Assembly (NCBI GenBank): GCA_021234155.1
Contig: JAJEKV010000020.1
Span: forward strand, 6,680,563 to 6,744,562
DNA from: Isoetes taiwanensis
Lineage: Eukaryota > Streptophyta > Lycopodiopsida > Isoetales > Isoetaceae
Direction of reading: 5' to 3'
Length of the DNA stretch: 64,000 nt
Both the position numbers and the translations under genes were made by a program. A model generated the notes under the pieces. That model worked only from the letters and a program-made list of their open reading frames with translations. It had not been told where the DNA came from and ran no database searches. Of the stretch, positions 1-11,322 are shown piece after piece (position 1 is the first letter of the stretch; every line of letters starts with the position of its first letter).

Positions 1-299
1 ATTGCTAATAGAACCACTTATAATAACCTTTCGAGAGATTCTCTTTGAGGTGCTATATGCATTTTGTTAGATGGCAGGAGATCACTCAAGCAAAGAAAGA
101 AATTGGTTCAGGTTTTAAATCCCTTTATAAGCAAAGTTAGGCCATGTAAGCCAAATATATTTTGAAGGCTATTAACAGCTCGCACTCCACAACAATGCAA
201 TTCATCAGACATTGGCTAAATATTAGTAAATCATTGGGCATATATAGGTATGCCCATATACTCCCTGATTCTGTATATTATTAAATGTGTCACAAACAC

Positions 300-1230
300 T
301 TCCCCTCTTTTGAGAAGATTCTTTACTGCATGGATGGAAGAGGCAGAAGGTTTTGACCACAAGGAAATTAACTTTGATAGTGCTACTTTCTCCTTCTTCT
401 AGTCTCCTATCGGTGTCAAGAGAACGAGGTTTGCTAGGCCATCAATCATCCACGATTATAGAAAAAGTGAAAAGCTGCAGGGGTTACTCAATTGCAACAC
501 CTATAGAATAGAAAGAAGTGGAAAGATTGGGAGGAAATCTCATAGATAATGGATGGCAAAAGAATAGATAAGCAAATCTATGAAGTCATTATTAAGGTTG
601 CTCACATTCAAAGAGAATATACCGCTCGAGGATCCCTAACTGGCAGATTAAGATCCTAATACATAAAGTTGCTATAAGATACAACTTGATTGCCCCCACT
701 GAATCTCTTACTCATCCACATCATTTTATTGGGATTTTAAGTAATGCTTGGAGGTCTTATATCCAACCTAGAATGCAAGCCTTTATTTGGAGATGTCTTT
801 GTCAAGCTATTCCTATAAACCAACTCATGTATGACAGATGAAAAAATCAATTAGATACTATACCCCCTCAATGCAAACTTTATGGCACAACTCGAAAACT
901 GTCTTTGTCCAAAAATCAGGGACTTTTGGAGGTGGCTTGGCAATTATTTAAGAGAAAAAGTGTATAATGTTGGAAATTGGGCAAATCCTATGGACCTATT
1001 AAAAAGGCTCAAATAGATTTCTACACATGAGTAAGGCAAACAATATACTGGGTCATTTGGAAGCACTAGAATAGAGTCAATTATTCTAATAAAAGAGTTG
1101 ATGTTACCTAGGTCAAGTTTCCCTTTCAAATTAAACTGTCTAAAATTGCTATAGCTTATAAGAATAAGCTCCAAGAAAAAGCGAATAGAAGTTGGCCTAT
1201 CATTCGCAAACATGAGGTTTACTTTAATGT
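300..1230 (+). mobile_element. LINE 3' relic (zf-RVT tail)
   Basis: Around 740-960 the plus strand reads a decayed zf-RVT domain, the zinc-finger tail that follows reverse transcriptase in plant LINEs. Visible pieces are PRMQAFIWRCLCQAIPIN and, further on, YWVIWKH followed by an Arg/Asn-rich stretch, which match the family pattern of an FxW core and a closing W-x-I-W-K-x-R-N. Stops and frame changes interrupt it, and no reverse transcriptase core is visible upstream. The minus-strand ORF across 944-1435 is a shadow. The relic is related in type to the LINE at 46640-48447. Confidence 0.6.
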
Positions 1231-2011
1231 TTTTGCATGCAATGATATGTCGCTTATCAATGATCACTTTGTGATGTTTAGAAATGCTGCTAGCTTTAAC
1301 ACTACGGATGAATTGTAAGCCCCAGTTTGAGGATCTCTCAGCGTATGCAGCAGCCATGAAGATCATTCTGAATGAGCATTTATGATAGCCAATGAGTTGA
1401 TGAACATCAAACCCTTTTTGCTCAATGGATATCATATCTTCTTGTTAGATAGGTTCTTGTTTTGCTATGACACGCTGCTTATAGAGAGGCAATTTCTGCA
1501 GTTCAGGGACATGTTTTATTATAAAAAAGCCAAGCATGATGTGCAAGGAGAAGCATGATCTTCTTTTTCGACATCCCTCTGCTCTGATATTTTGTCTTTC
1601 CTTCAGATTGGGTAGACATTGGTTGGCAGGTTGACACGGTTCCCACATATTATGATTGACGATGAAGATAAGCTAGATCCTGATTTTTTTTTTTGCTACC
1701 TGACCTAAATTAGCAGACATGGTATGTTATATTTTAAGACATGGTGTATTGTGTCTTTTGTTTACGCTCTATTGTTTAAAGACATGAGAGATTACTATCA
1801 ATTTAGAATGCTTTATGTTTTTCACTTGTTAATTTTGTATGGTATTCTATGGTTCAATAATTTGCAGCAATGGACTTCAATGGATGGCCTCATATTCCGA
1901 TATCATTTCAATTCTTACGGCTCATTGGATCGATGTACTTGGGTTTGATTCCTGAGAAGCATATTTATATTTGTATCAATAAATTTGAAGGCCATTGTTT
2001 ATGTATAAAGG

Positions 2012-2082
2012 AATGTCACTTAAGGTGACATTCCGGGGAGTCAAAAGTGCCGACTCCCCAGAATGTCACCTTAAGTGACATT
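2012..2082. repeat. 31-bp-arm hairpin (foldback)
   Basis: Bases 2012-2042 and 2052-2082 are reverse complements with one mismatch (c2034 against a2060), separated by a 9-base loop. The outer 21 bases of each arm (core CACTTAAGGTGAC) are themselves close to palindromic around CTTAAG. The inner part pairs GGGGAGTC with GACTCCCC. It lies just outside the inverted-repeat block that starts near 2088. Confidence 0.85.
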
Positions 2083-2087
2083 GGTGC

Positions 2088-3206
2088 AACGTGAATGTTG
2101 CCTAGACCACTTTATGACGTGGCATCGACGTGGACTAAACCATCAACGCGACATTTTGTCCTTCCTTCTGCAAGTCCGACGAGTGCTCTCTGCTTCTTCG
2201 ATGGCGCTGTGATGTTCTACGGTGGCGTTGACGGATTTGAAGGTTAAATCCGAGGCGCTGCATCATGCTTAAGCCAGATCATAGCTTTTTTTCAAAAATT
2301 TTTGAGTGTAGCACTGCCTTTCCTCATTTTCTTATGTGCTTAGGGCGCTAGGACGAGCTCTGGCATTGTCTAACCTTAGGACGAGTTCTACACCGAGTTT
2401 TGGCATTTTTGCAACCGAGTTTGTGTAAGTCTTGCTGCAGGTGCATATTTTTCTTTGAAAATGTTGCAGGATGTCGCCTAATATCTTTATTTCTCTGTAT
2501 CAGGTACCTTTTCTTGATTCTTGGGAGGTGCGATGGAAAACAGACGAAGAATGCTTTGGTTTTTAGTGTTTTTTAGTTTGAATCTCGGTGTGATTCTAAG
2601 TTATGCTAGGTTGAAGTGTTTAGGCATGGATTCGGCTCCTAGTTTTGAGCTGGACAGTCTTGAAGGCAATGAATCCGAAGTTCTGAAGGATATCAGTAAT
2701 CTTTGTGAAGATTCTGAAGTGGATAATACAAATGGAGTTATTTCTTTGATCAATGAGCAGGTTATCGATATACAAAGTTATAATGATACTGATGAAAACT
2801 TCAATGCTTTGTCAAAGAAAAGTAAGCTGATCAAGAACGTGTATCTTCTTGAAAAGGACGCTCCAAAGAAAGGTACATTGCATTTTCATAGTTTGCTTAT
2901 AGCTTTTATTGTGTAAAGTTTTTAAAGCTTCTGCATGTTTTGTTCTTGCAGAGATTACTAACATTTTGCAGAACGTTGTGGGACATACAAAAGGAAAGAA
3001 AAAAGATGAAGCAAACTATAGAATGTCGACTAAAATAAAATGTTGAGCAGAATGTTGAGCAGAATGTCCCCTAAAATAGAATGTTGAACAGAATGTCGCC
3101 TAAAATAACAATGTGAGCAAAGAGAGCAACATTCACGAAAAGAATACATGACACGTGGCAAGTTACGATTGGCTCAAACATCAGAAAGTGGTCTAGGCAA
3201 CATTTA
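2088..3206. mobile_element. Possible TIR-bounded DNA element carrying a gene
   Basis: The 20-mer AATGTTGCCTAGACCACTTT at about 2093-2112 recurs as its reverse complement at about 3186-3205. Similarity continues weakly for a few bases inward. A second partial copy of the outer end (GCAACATTCACG) lies at about 3126-3137. Between the ends are a small spliced gene and, at 3007-3115, a short motif (AGAATGTCGCCTAAAATA and variants) repeated about three times. No transposase is encoded and no target duplication is clear. A non-autonomous DNA transposon with a captured gene is the simplest reading; a local inverted duplication is the alternative. Confidence 0.4.
2533..3046 (+). CDS. Small secreted or membrane-anchored protein, unassigned (2 exons)
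   Basis: Exon 1 (2533-2872) starts at ATG 2533 and ends at a GT donor in AAAG|GTACATT. Exon 2 (2952-3046) follows the acceptor TTCTTGCAG and keeps the frame to a TGA at 3044-3046, giving about 145 residues. Residues 1-22 are Arg-rich and then strongly hydrophobic (MLWFLVFFSLNLGVILSYA), like a signal peptide or signal anchor. The rest is acidic and Ser/Asn-rich (residues 35-95), and exon 2 adds a lysine-rich tail (KGKKKDE). The last codons run into the short repeats that end the surrounding block, so the C-terminus may be truncated. I do not recognise a family. Confidence 0.4.
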
Positions 3207-4111
3207 CCTGACATATGTGTTCCATGTTTGAATGCTAGGCTTTGTGGTGTATATATATGCAAGGGTATTCCTTGTTTAGGGCAACCATCTCGAGGGTTGA
3301 GATTTGATCTCATTTGGCATATTCCATAGAGGTCTTGGCTTGAAGGGCCAGGATTTGTTGATAAAGCATGATAAGGTGATAAGACTGTAGAAAAAGGCCA
3401 AATCCATGTGTTTGATTTAGAGAAGGGGTGAAGCTACACCTCAAATTTCATTGCAAATTTAGGAAGTCTGGTGCTCCTTACTTAGTATACAAAAACAAAA
3501 ATGTGCTACATTGGTCAGTCCTGTACCAGTGGCAGTGAACGTGGCGCATGGCAATTCAGCTAAATTCTTCATGAACCTCAACAACCCATTTCGAATCTTC
3601 TCGCTCTCTACTTTCGGTGCTCGGTATTATTTCCGCTCTGCCTTCTTCCTTTTCTCTGGATCTCAGTTGTTCTCTTTAGTGAAGTATGTCTTTGCTCATT
3701 TAGTAGTTCAGAGTTTCGTTATGTTTTTTCTGAGATTTTCAATTAAGAATGCATTTGATCGCCCGGTTGAATTGTTTCTGACATTTAAGTTCATGAGCAC
3801 AGACACGAATGATTTATTTGTAAGGGAAATTCTAGATATTCCCATATCCCATATTCTCATTCATCTTGATGATTAGGACATTAGCATTTTCAAAAACAGA
3901 GCATGTGCACAAAGTATGCATGGACGTTTGGAAAATTTCATCCTTAGAGCCTGCTTTCTTGACACTTCCCTTTACTAATTTTGTTTTCAGCATGCATGCA
4001 TGTATGCCAAATCTCTTCTTTTCAAAGCATGCAGAGTAGATCTGATACTGAATATGGGTGCGATACAATTCGAAGCAGATGCAAGTCTGAGAACTCCAAC
4101 ATTGTAACAAA
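3207..4111 (+). promoter_or_regulatory. Intergenic and probable OEP16 promoter/5' leader
   Basis: No convincing coding gene lies here. The open frame at 3514-3876 has no family resemblance and is read as leader or intron sequence. Around 3595-3660 the sequence is pyrimidine-rich, as in plant 5' leaders. A good acceptor-like site (TTGTTTTCAG) ends near 3990, so a 5'UTR intron is possible. The OEP16 start codon at 4112 sits in AACAAAATGGCC, a favourable plant context. Confidence 0.3.
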
Positions 4112-5554
4112 ATGGCCAAAGGCAGAATCTCAGCTAGTGTGGGAGCTCCAGCAGTGGATGTTTTTGTGGACATGGGAGATCCCTTTTGGAACAGGACAGT
4201 CGATGGTCTTTTGAAGCTTGGAACTGTAGTTCTCTCTCCCCACTGTAACTCTATGTGTCTGACTGGTTGTGTACTTGTTTGTTTGCTTGATACTCTCTTG
4301 TGTAACACTTATTATTTGTAGTAGATCACCATTCTCTCTCTTTGTAATATCTTGTTTCCTTTTAACCTGCACCCTGTGTAGTATCTTCTTGATGCAGCCA
4401 ATTTTTCATCTGTAGTACAAAAGTTGATCTTTCATCAAAGATAAAGTCCCGTGTATCTCCTTGATTTAGTCCTGCTTGTTCTTGGTAAACACTTGTTACA
4501 TGATATACGAAACTTATCATGGTTATATCCGGCTTTGCAAGATAAAATACAGTAATAGCAAAAATATGAGATGACACCATAGGTCTTAACAGTCAACATG
4601 AAATAAAAAAGGTATAGTGTTTATGTACTATCTGGATTATGGTAGTCTTTGTATTGCAGTAGTTCAATTTATGAGCTGGCCTTTATTATGCAGGTCAGTG
4701 CTGGTCATGCTGTCGCTCAGGAAACATTTAACATGCTAAGGAAAGGTAGGGCTTATTGATCTATCATTTTCAGGCTATCAGTGTGGAACGGTGTTTAACT
4801 AGGGCATATGCGTACACCATGTATTCTTTCCATTTACTGACCTTCGATTATGTTGTTAACTTGCAGAAAGTGTCACTAAAAATGACCTTGAACATATGGT
4901 ATATTCATTATCGTTTGTTTCAGTCAACTTTTATGGTTTTATAAAATACAATTTCAGGATAATTTCTCTCGTCTGATCTTTTGATTATTTGCAGGTAAAA
5001 CGCGTGGGGAAGGATTCTCTTCATTGGGGTAGGTCTCATGAGTCCACATCCGCAACCATGCCCAGAACTATTGATGCATGTTATATTTAGAGCCTTGCTT
5101 TATTCTGTTGTTGTTTGCCAGCACCTTGTAATTGTTGTGATGATCTCATATGTCAAAAATGTGTTAGAATTGTGCATAAGGTTGTGTTGTTCTTTAATGG
5201 GATCATTACATAAATATAAGTATGGATCATATAAGAATTTTCAAAGTATAAACTCTCTAATAAGGATACTCATGCAGGACTTATAGCCGGTGTCTATTCT
5301 GGCATGGAGTATGGAATTGAGCGGGTTCGAGGAAGACGAGATTGGGTAATTTATCTTACACAAAAAATTAGTTCATCTCAGAAGAACTTATGTAGTTTTA
5401 TGCATTTCAGAAAAATGCTGTACTTGGAGGGGCAGTGACAGGTGCACTTGTTGGTCTGGCTGAGAATCAGAACAATCGAGAGAAGTTGATTCGCAATGCC
5501 ATTACTGGGGCAGCCATAGCTACTGCATCAGAGTTCCTACAGTATGTTAATTGA
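4112..5554 (+). CDS. OEP16: OEP16-type outer envelope pore protein, intact, 6 exons
   Basis: Exons are 4112-4225, 4694-4745, 4867-4898, 4995-5028, 5278-5345 and 5411-5554, all with GT-AG borders and consistent phase. They encode 147 residues, the usual OEP16-1 length. Exon 1 carries VDMGDPFWNRTVDGLLKLGT, the family's N-terminal signature. Exons 5 and 6 carry the glycine-rich membrane helices of the Tim17/Tim22/Tim23/PMP24 superfamily (GLIAGVYSGMEYGIERVRG and GGAVTGALVGLAENQNNREK). The protein ends FLQYVN-stop. OEP16 is known as an amino-acid-selective channel of the chloroplast outer envelope. No defects are seen, so this is probably a functional host gene. The exact paralogue (OEP16-1 or OEP16-2) is inferred from length only. 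Confidence 0.93.
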
Positions 5555-6212
5555 GCATCCACAACATGGATAATGTATTCTTATTCATAATGGTTTTTCC
5601 AACTGACATGGCAGCATCTCCCTTAATGCTGTAGTCAACTTGGGCAATGATTAAAATCAGCTGCAAATAACATTCCAAATTCCTTGGAATCAAGAGACAA
5701 TTGCCGTATTATGGTTAATGTTGCACTTATTTCACAACAGCTCTTTAGTTTTGTCCCTTTCCCTTTTAAGAAGACACTTGTCAAAGAATGGCATGCATCA
5801 TATGCTCAAAATGCCAGTGGCAGTGTCATAAGCAGTCAAACGATTGAACAGAGAGAATAACATGAATGCCCAGGCTTTCAAGAAAAAGATTTCATTCTCA
5901 GGATGCTTCAAGAAAGAAATCGATAGGGATTAATGGGTATTGCATAGAATTTGACATTGGGTATTGCATAGAATTTGACATCTAACAAACAAGGAGGAAG
6001 ATAATCGTTGGACCTGGATGTAGGCTACAGTATTTGCTTCATGTGAAATCATTATGGGTGATACCTGCAAACATTTTGCTGGAGATAGATACAGATGTCT
6101 GTCTAGCACATCTAGAACTGCCTAAGTTCTGCAAGGACGGAATTTTTAAGTCATTGACAGGGCACCTGGTAATTAATAATTCCAAATCTTCTCATTTTGT
6201 TCTTAACTCATA
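5555..6212 (+). other. OEP16 3' flank with a 24-bp tandem duplication
   Basis: No gene is seen. AT-rich sequence after the OEP16 stop probably holds its 3'UTR (several AATAA-like hexamers near 5570-5720). A perfect 24-bp tandem duplication (unit starting TGGGTATTGCATAG) lies at 5934-5981. Confidence 0.4.
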
Positions 6213-6240
6213 CTAGTAATGGTGCCCGGCGTTGCCGGGC
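6213..6240 (-). mobile_element. Helitron 3' terminus (minus strand)
   Basis: On the minus strand the hairpin GCCCGGC-AAC-GCCGGGC (6224-6240) is followed 11 bases later by a terminal CTAG (6213-6216), and the next base outside is T. A GC-rich hairpin about 10 bases before CTRR, with insertion between A and T, is the Helitron 3' end. The same end occurs on the plus strand at 31400-31427, so the two belong to one family. The body would lie at higher coordinates; its 5' TC end was not located. Confidence 0.72.
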
Positions 6241-8879
6241 TTTAGCTAGAACATGTAATGTAGGCAAAGATGTATAAATACCAAAATACATGGGCGTTTA
6301 ATTTGTTTGTTGGACATATATGGAAGAGGTTATCATTATGCGTATTCAATACAACATGGCAATGTTGCACATTCAATATGTAAATGTCATGGAATTTGGG
6401 TTCTACATTCAGACTAAAGAACCACAATCAATTTGTAAAATTTACTGGCATTTAGGCTTTAGGAATCACATATAATGCGCCTTGATGTTTTTTTTTTTTT
6501 TTTTTTTTTTTTTTGGGGCAAGTGCATTGCGTGGTGCTTGACATACGCTTTGAGCTATCTATAAAATTATATACTTGAAACTTAGTTATATCTCCATAGT
6601 TAGGGCTTGGGTATTACACTCTAGCTTTTGTTTCAATATGGAGCGATGTTGGACAATGTTATATAATGATGCTGGCATTTCGTAATAAAATCCCAAGATC
6701 ACAAAATGTTATCCCTACATGGTCAAAGTTGGTCTCCCTAGGTTTCCATAGCTAAGTACTACCTATATTGCGAAGACAAACGTCATCCTTGCATGAGTAA
6801 TAAGTTGAACATAAATGCACGTTCAAAAGCTCTGAATCTAAAAATGTCCGAGTGTTTTGAGCATTACAAAGACCACAAATAGCATCCAAATCCACTCGAG
6901 AGCTCCAAAATGCTCAAACAACCTTGCAATTTGCCCTCCATATCTCCACATTTCAATAACTACTCATTCATGTGTATAGGATGCACATGTGCACCTTTGG
7001 AAGAGGTGACATGAAGTAGACTTGGATAACGTAAAAAGTTCATTGGTAATTTAGTAGATGGTTGTGACAATAACAATAAGCATTTAGATATACCATATCA
7101 CTACTCTCTAAGGTAGAGAACAAATAGATCATAAGTTGCCAATTCTGACGTTTGCTGGTCTTCCTGTATTTTGCAAGTGCCAGTTATCAAATACTCTAAA
7201 ATTTCTCATTTGATCTTGCATGGGTCCCCACCCATCTAATGTAGAGAACAACAAATCCTAAGTTGCCAATCTTGACGTCTATTGGTCTTCCTGTACCCTG
7301 CAAATGCTAGTTATCAAATACGTCTATAGTTTCTCATTTGATCTTGCACTCAATCTACCACAATCTTGCTCCTCACCCATTTAGACCAATATTTTGGAAC
7401 ACAATCAACACATGTCATTCTGCACCTATGTTTTATCTCTGTAGGCGATAACCTCCATGTATACATACCCTTCGATGTATATGAGCCCATTATTGCGGGC
7501 TTGAAGAGATGCTACTCTGAAAATCAGGCATGCAAAATAACATCAGCTAGTGTACTACCACTTCACATATTTTATATAATTTTGAAGACAAAAATTCTCA
7601 ATTGCAAATATAGGTGATTGCATTCGTGAGCAAACCATAAACTCGCCAAATGCTATAATTTTGGAGTACGATGCTTTGTAAAATGAACTGCGACTTGGAG
7701 CTAAGTTGTTCATGTTAGCAGGCCAGCCATGGTTGTAAAAAGCTGTGTTTATTGTTTAAAAGCAACATAGAGGTCGCAAGGCCTTAAATCCAAATATGTT
7801 ACCTACAACAGATAGATAGATAGACAGAAGCAAATCTGTTAGTAATAGAACCTTCCTCGAACATATCCAAAGGATAAGCTACAAAGGCAATATATTTCAT
7901 TTTCTTCTCCAGCAATGGGATCGATGTCAAAGCATCGACCTTTGTAAGTGGTCCATGTAAATGATAAAAATGACAGCATATCTCACAGCTCTGCTTGCCT
8001 AGATAAATTTGTGTCTCAGTAATAAGCCCATTTCATGATTGTTGCATGAAACGCATTTAATTTAAAACTGAAGTCCTAAGACTGCTTTGAATTCCATTAC
8101 TGAAGTAACATTGCCGTCTTAAGAGGCATCTATGGCATGCCCGAATGCACCAAGTTGACAGTTCCAAGAACCAACATTCTTCTAGAGCCTTAACTGAGCA
8201 TGCATTCTACGTTTTAAGCATACACTGCATGTGCATGGCTGCAAAGTCGTTTTCTCAATAACACAGCAATAACAACAGAGAACCCCTACTGTGTGCCAGT
8301 ATTTCATAACGCATTGCTATGTATCAACACAAAATATTGGATTAAATAGTAGCGAGATTATTTTTCCAAGATGGTATTAGCATTCAACGCATTGATTCTA
8401 ATGAAGCCAGATATTGCTAGTGAGGAGATGAGCCCCTTGTGTGTAACGCTAAATCTGATATGCTCACTGCTCACAGAGTTACAGCACTGTAATGACACTT
8501 AGTCATTAGCTAATGGGAAAAATCTCTACATATTGAAAATGATCAAAGCAAACCTTTCCAAATGCCAATTTTTAAAGCCTTTGTTGAGGGCACATGGACT
8601 TAAATAGTAAAGGCAAGCTGCACGGAAGGAATTAGAATGCAATAGATACAATGAACATTAATGCTTTCTTACCAAGCAGGCTGGTCAATCACGGAAGGAA
8701 TTAGAATGCAATAGATACAATGAACATTAATGCTTTCTTACCAAGCAGGCTGGCATTGACCTTACAACCAAACTGGAGCATGCATACTGCAAAAACGCAA
8801 CAGTTAGGTTGAACCAAAGTAATTTGCAAAATAGAGATTCTTTTGATACTTATCTCGAGATTCTGACATTGAAAGCTAA
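6241..8879. other. Non-coding, repeat-bearing sequence (possible Helitron body)
   Basis: No coding gene is supported. It holds a 26-base T run near 6489-6514 and two diverged tandem copies of a roughly 110-bp segment (about 7105-7215 and 7235-7350, both reading AAGTTGCCAATC/T then TTGACG or CTGACG). A 64-bp segment is duplicated at 8621-8684 and 8690-8753. Confidence 0.4.
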
Positions 8880-9135
8880 GGGCTCCTTATTCGACACCCC
8901 AATGGACTTATTGAATGCAAGAATCTTGTCCTTGCGAATTTAGCAAGAAGAATGCTCACTTATCAGCATTTGCCTGCACATTTTTTGGGATAAAGAAGTT
9001 TAAACTGCTGCTTACACCTTGAATTGCTTTTTTTTGTGAAAGGCAAGACACCTGTCAAAGTGTTCTATGGTATGAAACCCGATATCGTGCATTTCAGAAC
9101 TTTTGGCCCTGCTTTCGTGCACTCTTAACACTGAC
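8880..9135 (+). mobile_element. Ty1/copia integrase relic
   Basis: A short plus-strand stretch resembles the end of a copia integrase core, including KTPVKVFYGMKPDIVHFRTF, the counterpart of the family pattern KTP-x-E-x-W-x-G-x-KP. It is a small, old, broken fragment with no LTRs nearby. Confidence 0.6.
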
Positions 9136-9194
9136 CATTCGGAAAAGTCTGGCCTCTTTTACATGCCAATCTTTTACATAAATTGACTTACCAA

Positions 9195-10112
9195 GCAAGA
9201 ACTGTTGATGCGCAGCAGAAGCCAATGGGAGAGAAATTTTCAACCTATTTGCCTGACTTACCAAGCAAGAACTGTTGATGCGCAGCAGAAGCCAATGGGA
9301 GAGAAATTTTCAACCTATTTGCCTCGTTCAAAACTATGCCCTGACAAACAAAAATGCTCTGATTTCATATCTTGCATGATAGTTTAAATAATTTAAAGAA
9401 GCTGCGTAAAGAACAGTACCAGATCCTTCACAAAGATGTTTAATGCAGAATGTGGAGTATAATCACCAGCAAGCATGTGGGGCACACGATTTAAAAACAT
9501 CCTGTGTAATAAAATTGACTACATTAGATAGGACAAAGCTTAAAAATCACATCCTACCTGTCAATATATGAGATTAAATCAATGTTATTCCTGTTGGATG
9601 ACATAAAAAGTTGTTCACATAGTAAGCCCTTACCTGTGAGTACAATCCATGGCGCTGACGGGAACGCTGGGCCAAGCAATAACTGTTGATGCGCAGCAGA
9701 AGCCAATGGGAGAGAAATTTTCAACCTATTTGCCTCGTTCAAAACTATGCCCTGACAAACAAAAAAGATGCTCTGATTTCGTATCTTGCATGATAGTTTT
9801 ACATTCAATTGAAGCTTAGACCAAATAAATAATTTAAAGAAGCTGCGTAAAGAACAGTACCAGATCCTTCACAAAGATGTTTAATGCAGAATGTGGAGTA
9901 TAATCACCAGCAAGCATGTGGGGCACACGATTTAAAAACATCCTGTGTAATAAAATTGACTACATTAGATAGGACAAAGCTTAAAAATCACATCCTACCT
10001 GTCAATATATGAGATTAAGTCAATGTTATTTTTCCTGTTGGATGACATAAAAAGTTGTTCACATAGTAAGCCCTTACCTGTGAGTACAATCCATGGCGCT
10101 GACGGGAACGCT
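9195..10112 (-). pseudogene. Duplicated exons of an L-threonate dehydrogenase-like (6PGDH/aldolase) gene
   Basis: Two exon types occur on the minus strand. Exon A (9420-9501 and again 9861-9942) reads MLAGDYTPHSALNIFVKDL. Exon B (9262-9340, a second copy at about 9673-9751, a partial third at 9195-9253) reads GIVLNEANRLKISLPLASAA then HQ. Joined by GT-AG borders in phase, these match the C-terminal helical domain of beta-hydroxyacid dehydrogenases of the plant LTND/At1g18270 type, including the conserved KDL. The unit including a preceding GT-ending segment (CCAGCGTTCC) is tandemly duplicated, about 440 bp each. No catalytic N-terminal or aldolase exons were found, so this is a gene fragment, perhaps carried by the Helitron ending at 6213. 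Confidence 0.7.
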
Positions 10113-10943
10113 GGAAACCCCTTGCAAATATCACAATTAACAGAACTGCTATAATCATCGCCATATTTCTGCCTGAAATCAAATGTAATCTGTGGCCTAC
10201 ATGCCGGGGAATCCGCCAATTGGAGGATGATTAACCCCAAATTCGAATTTGCAAATCATAAGAAAAGCTATAACCTCAATTTTTGGAGTGCTGGAATTTT
10301 TTTCCGGGGACTAAAAGCCTTGAAGCCTAAGAAAATTATTCTGACCTCCAAGATAATACTTGGAGCAAAATATGAAGTAATAAGGACTGCTCATGATTAT
10401 GCTGAGCTATACTTTTGTACTCTTTTAGAGACCTTTACGGTATTTCATGCTGCCATTTATGGTTTATATTGTTATAAGCATTGAAGCCTTGAAAGACAAA
10501 ATTTACCATGATGATCCCGCAACTTTGAAAGACAGTTTGAGCATGAGACTGGTATGAGAAATGTGAAGACAATGCTTAGCTTCATCATAATCCTGCAAGG
10601 TATATATGGAGTAGGAGCCCGTCTTCAAACGAACTGTCTTCAAGATTTATATGCTATAGCTCAGAAACGGTCTAAGAACATCTCAACTGGGCAGCAGAGA
10701 AACAATGGCTACTGCATATTGCACGCCTTTGCATTTCAATTTTGACGTGCTGTCAATTCTTCCTCGAAGCAAACCTGCAAAAAATATTTATAGAGGTCTA
10801 GATGTGCTTATCTATGCACAACTCTGCTTTTTAACTTGGATAAAAACAAATTGAGAAAATAAATCTGAAACCCAATCCTGTTAAGACGCCTGTACAACGC
10901 ATGAAGAATCTGTAAGCAAAAGAAACAAATTGATGGTACTAAC

Positions 10944-11322
10944 CACACAAAATAAGGACTTTATTTGGCATTGATTCCATGTCCTTCTCAGAAGGACCAG
11001 CTGCACTCTCGCATGTGAATACTCTTTCCACACTTGCAGTTACTTTCTGCAGGAAAATGGAATGTCACATAGGTCCTTCAATAGAGCTCACATTTGCCCT
11101 CAAAAAGCATACCATGTTTCCATACTCCAGATGCTCTAATGTGGTCTTGAAGTATTTCTCCACCATCTTAAAGTCATCTAAATCATTTTCTATTGGCGTT
11201 ATAGTACAATTCAATTTTGCATAGCAGTCAGACATATGATCATCCAAAGTGGGACCAGTCATGTCTCCAATCAATCGGGAGGCAATGGATATATCTGTCA
11301 ACGTCTCCAAGGTAGGAGCAAC
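10944..11322 (-). pseudogene. PARP3-like gene fragment (two exons)
   Basis: Exon 11113-11322 (70 codons) contains DISIASRLIGDMTGPTLDDH and a FKMVEKY segment. It matches the PARP regulatory domain, where plant PARP3 reads DI-N-x-ASRLIGDM. Exon 10944-11046 contains SVERVFTCESAAGPSEKDME and ends PNKVLILCG, the start of the catalytic domain. Borders are CTAG|GTT, ATG|GTATGC, CTGCAG|AAAG and TGTG|GTTAGT. The next expected segment (RSSNLLRH) and the HYE catalytic residues are not recognisable at lower coordinates. A possible preceding exon near 11404-11455 (EVTRPFRT) does not join in phase. PARPs transfer ADP-ribose to proteins; this fragment cannot be active alone. Confidence 0.78.

Noticed and set aside
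944-1648. Minus-strand ORFs of 163 and 67 codons
   Set aside because: They are shadows opposite a decayed plus-strand LINE tail.
3511-3876. 121-codon ORF upstream of OEP16
   Set aside because: No family resemblance, and its position and pyrimidine-rich content fit a 5' leader or leader intron.
9188-9330. Possible CRISPR-like direct repeats
   Set aside because: Two 67-bp copies are adjacent duplicates of a dehydrogenase exon; there are no spacers, and the context is eukaryotic.
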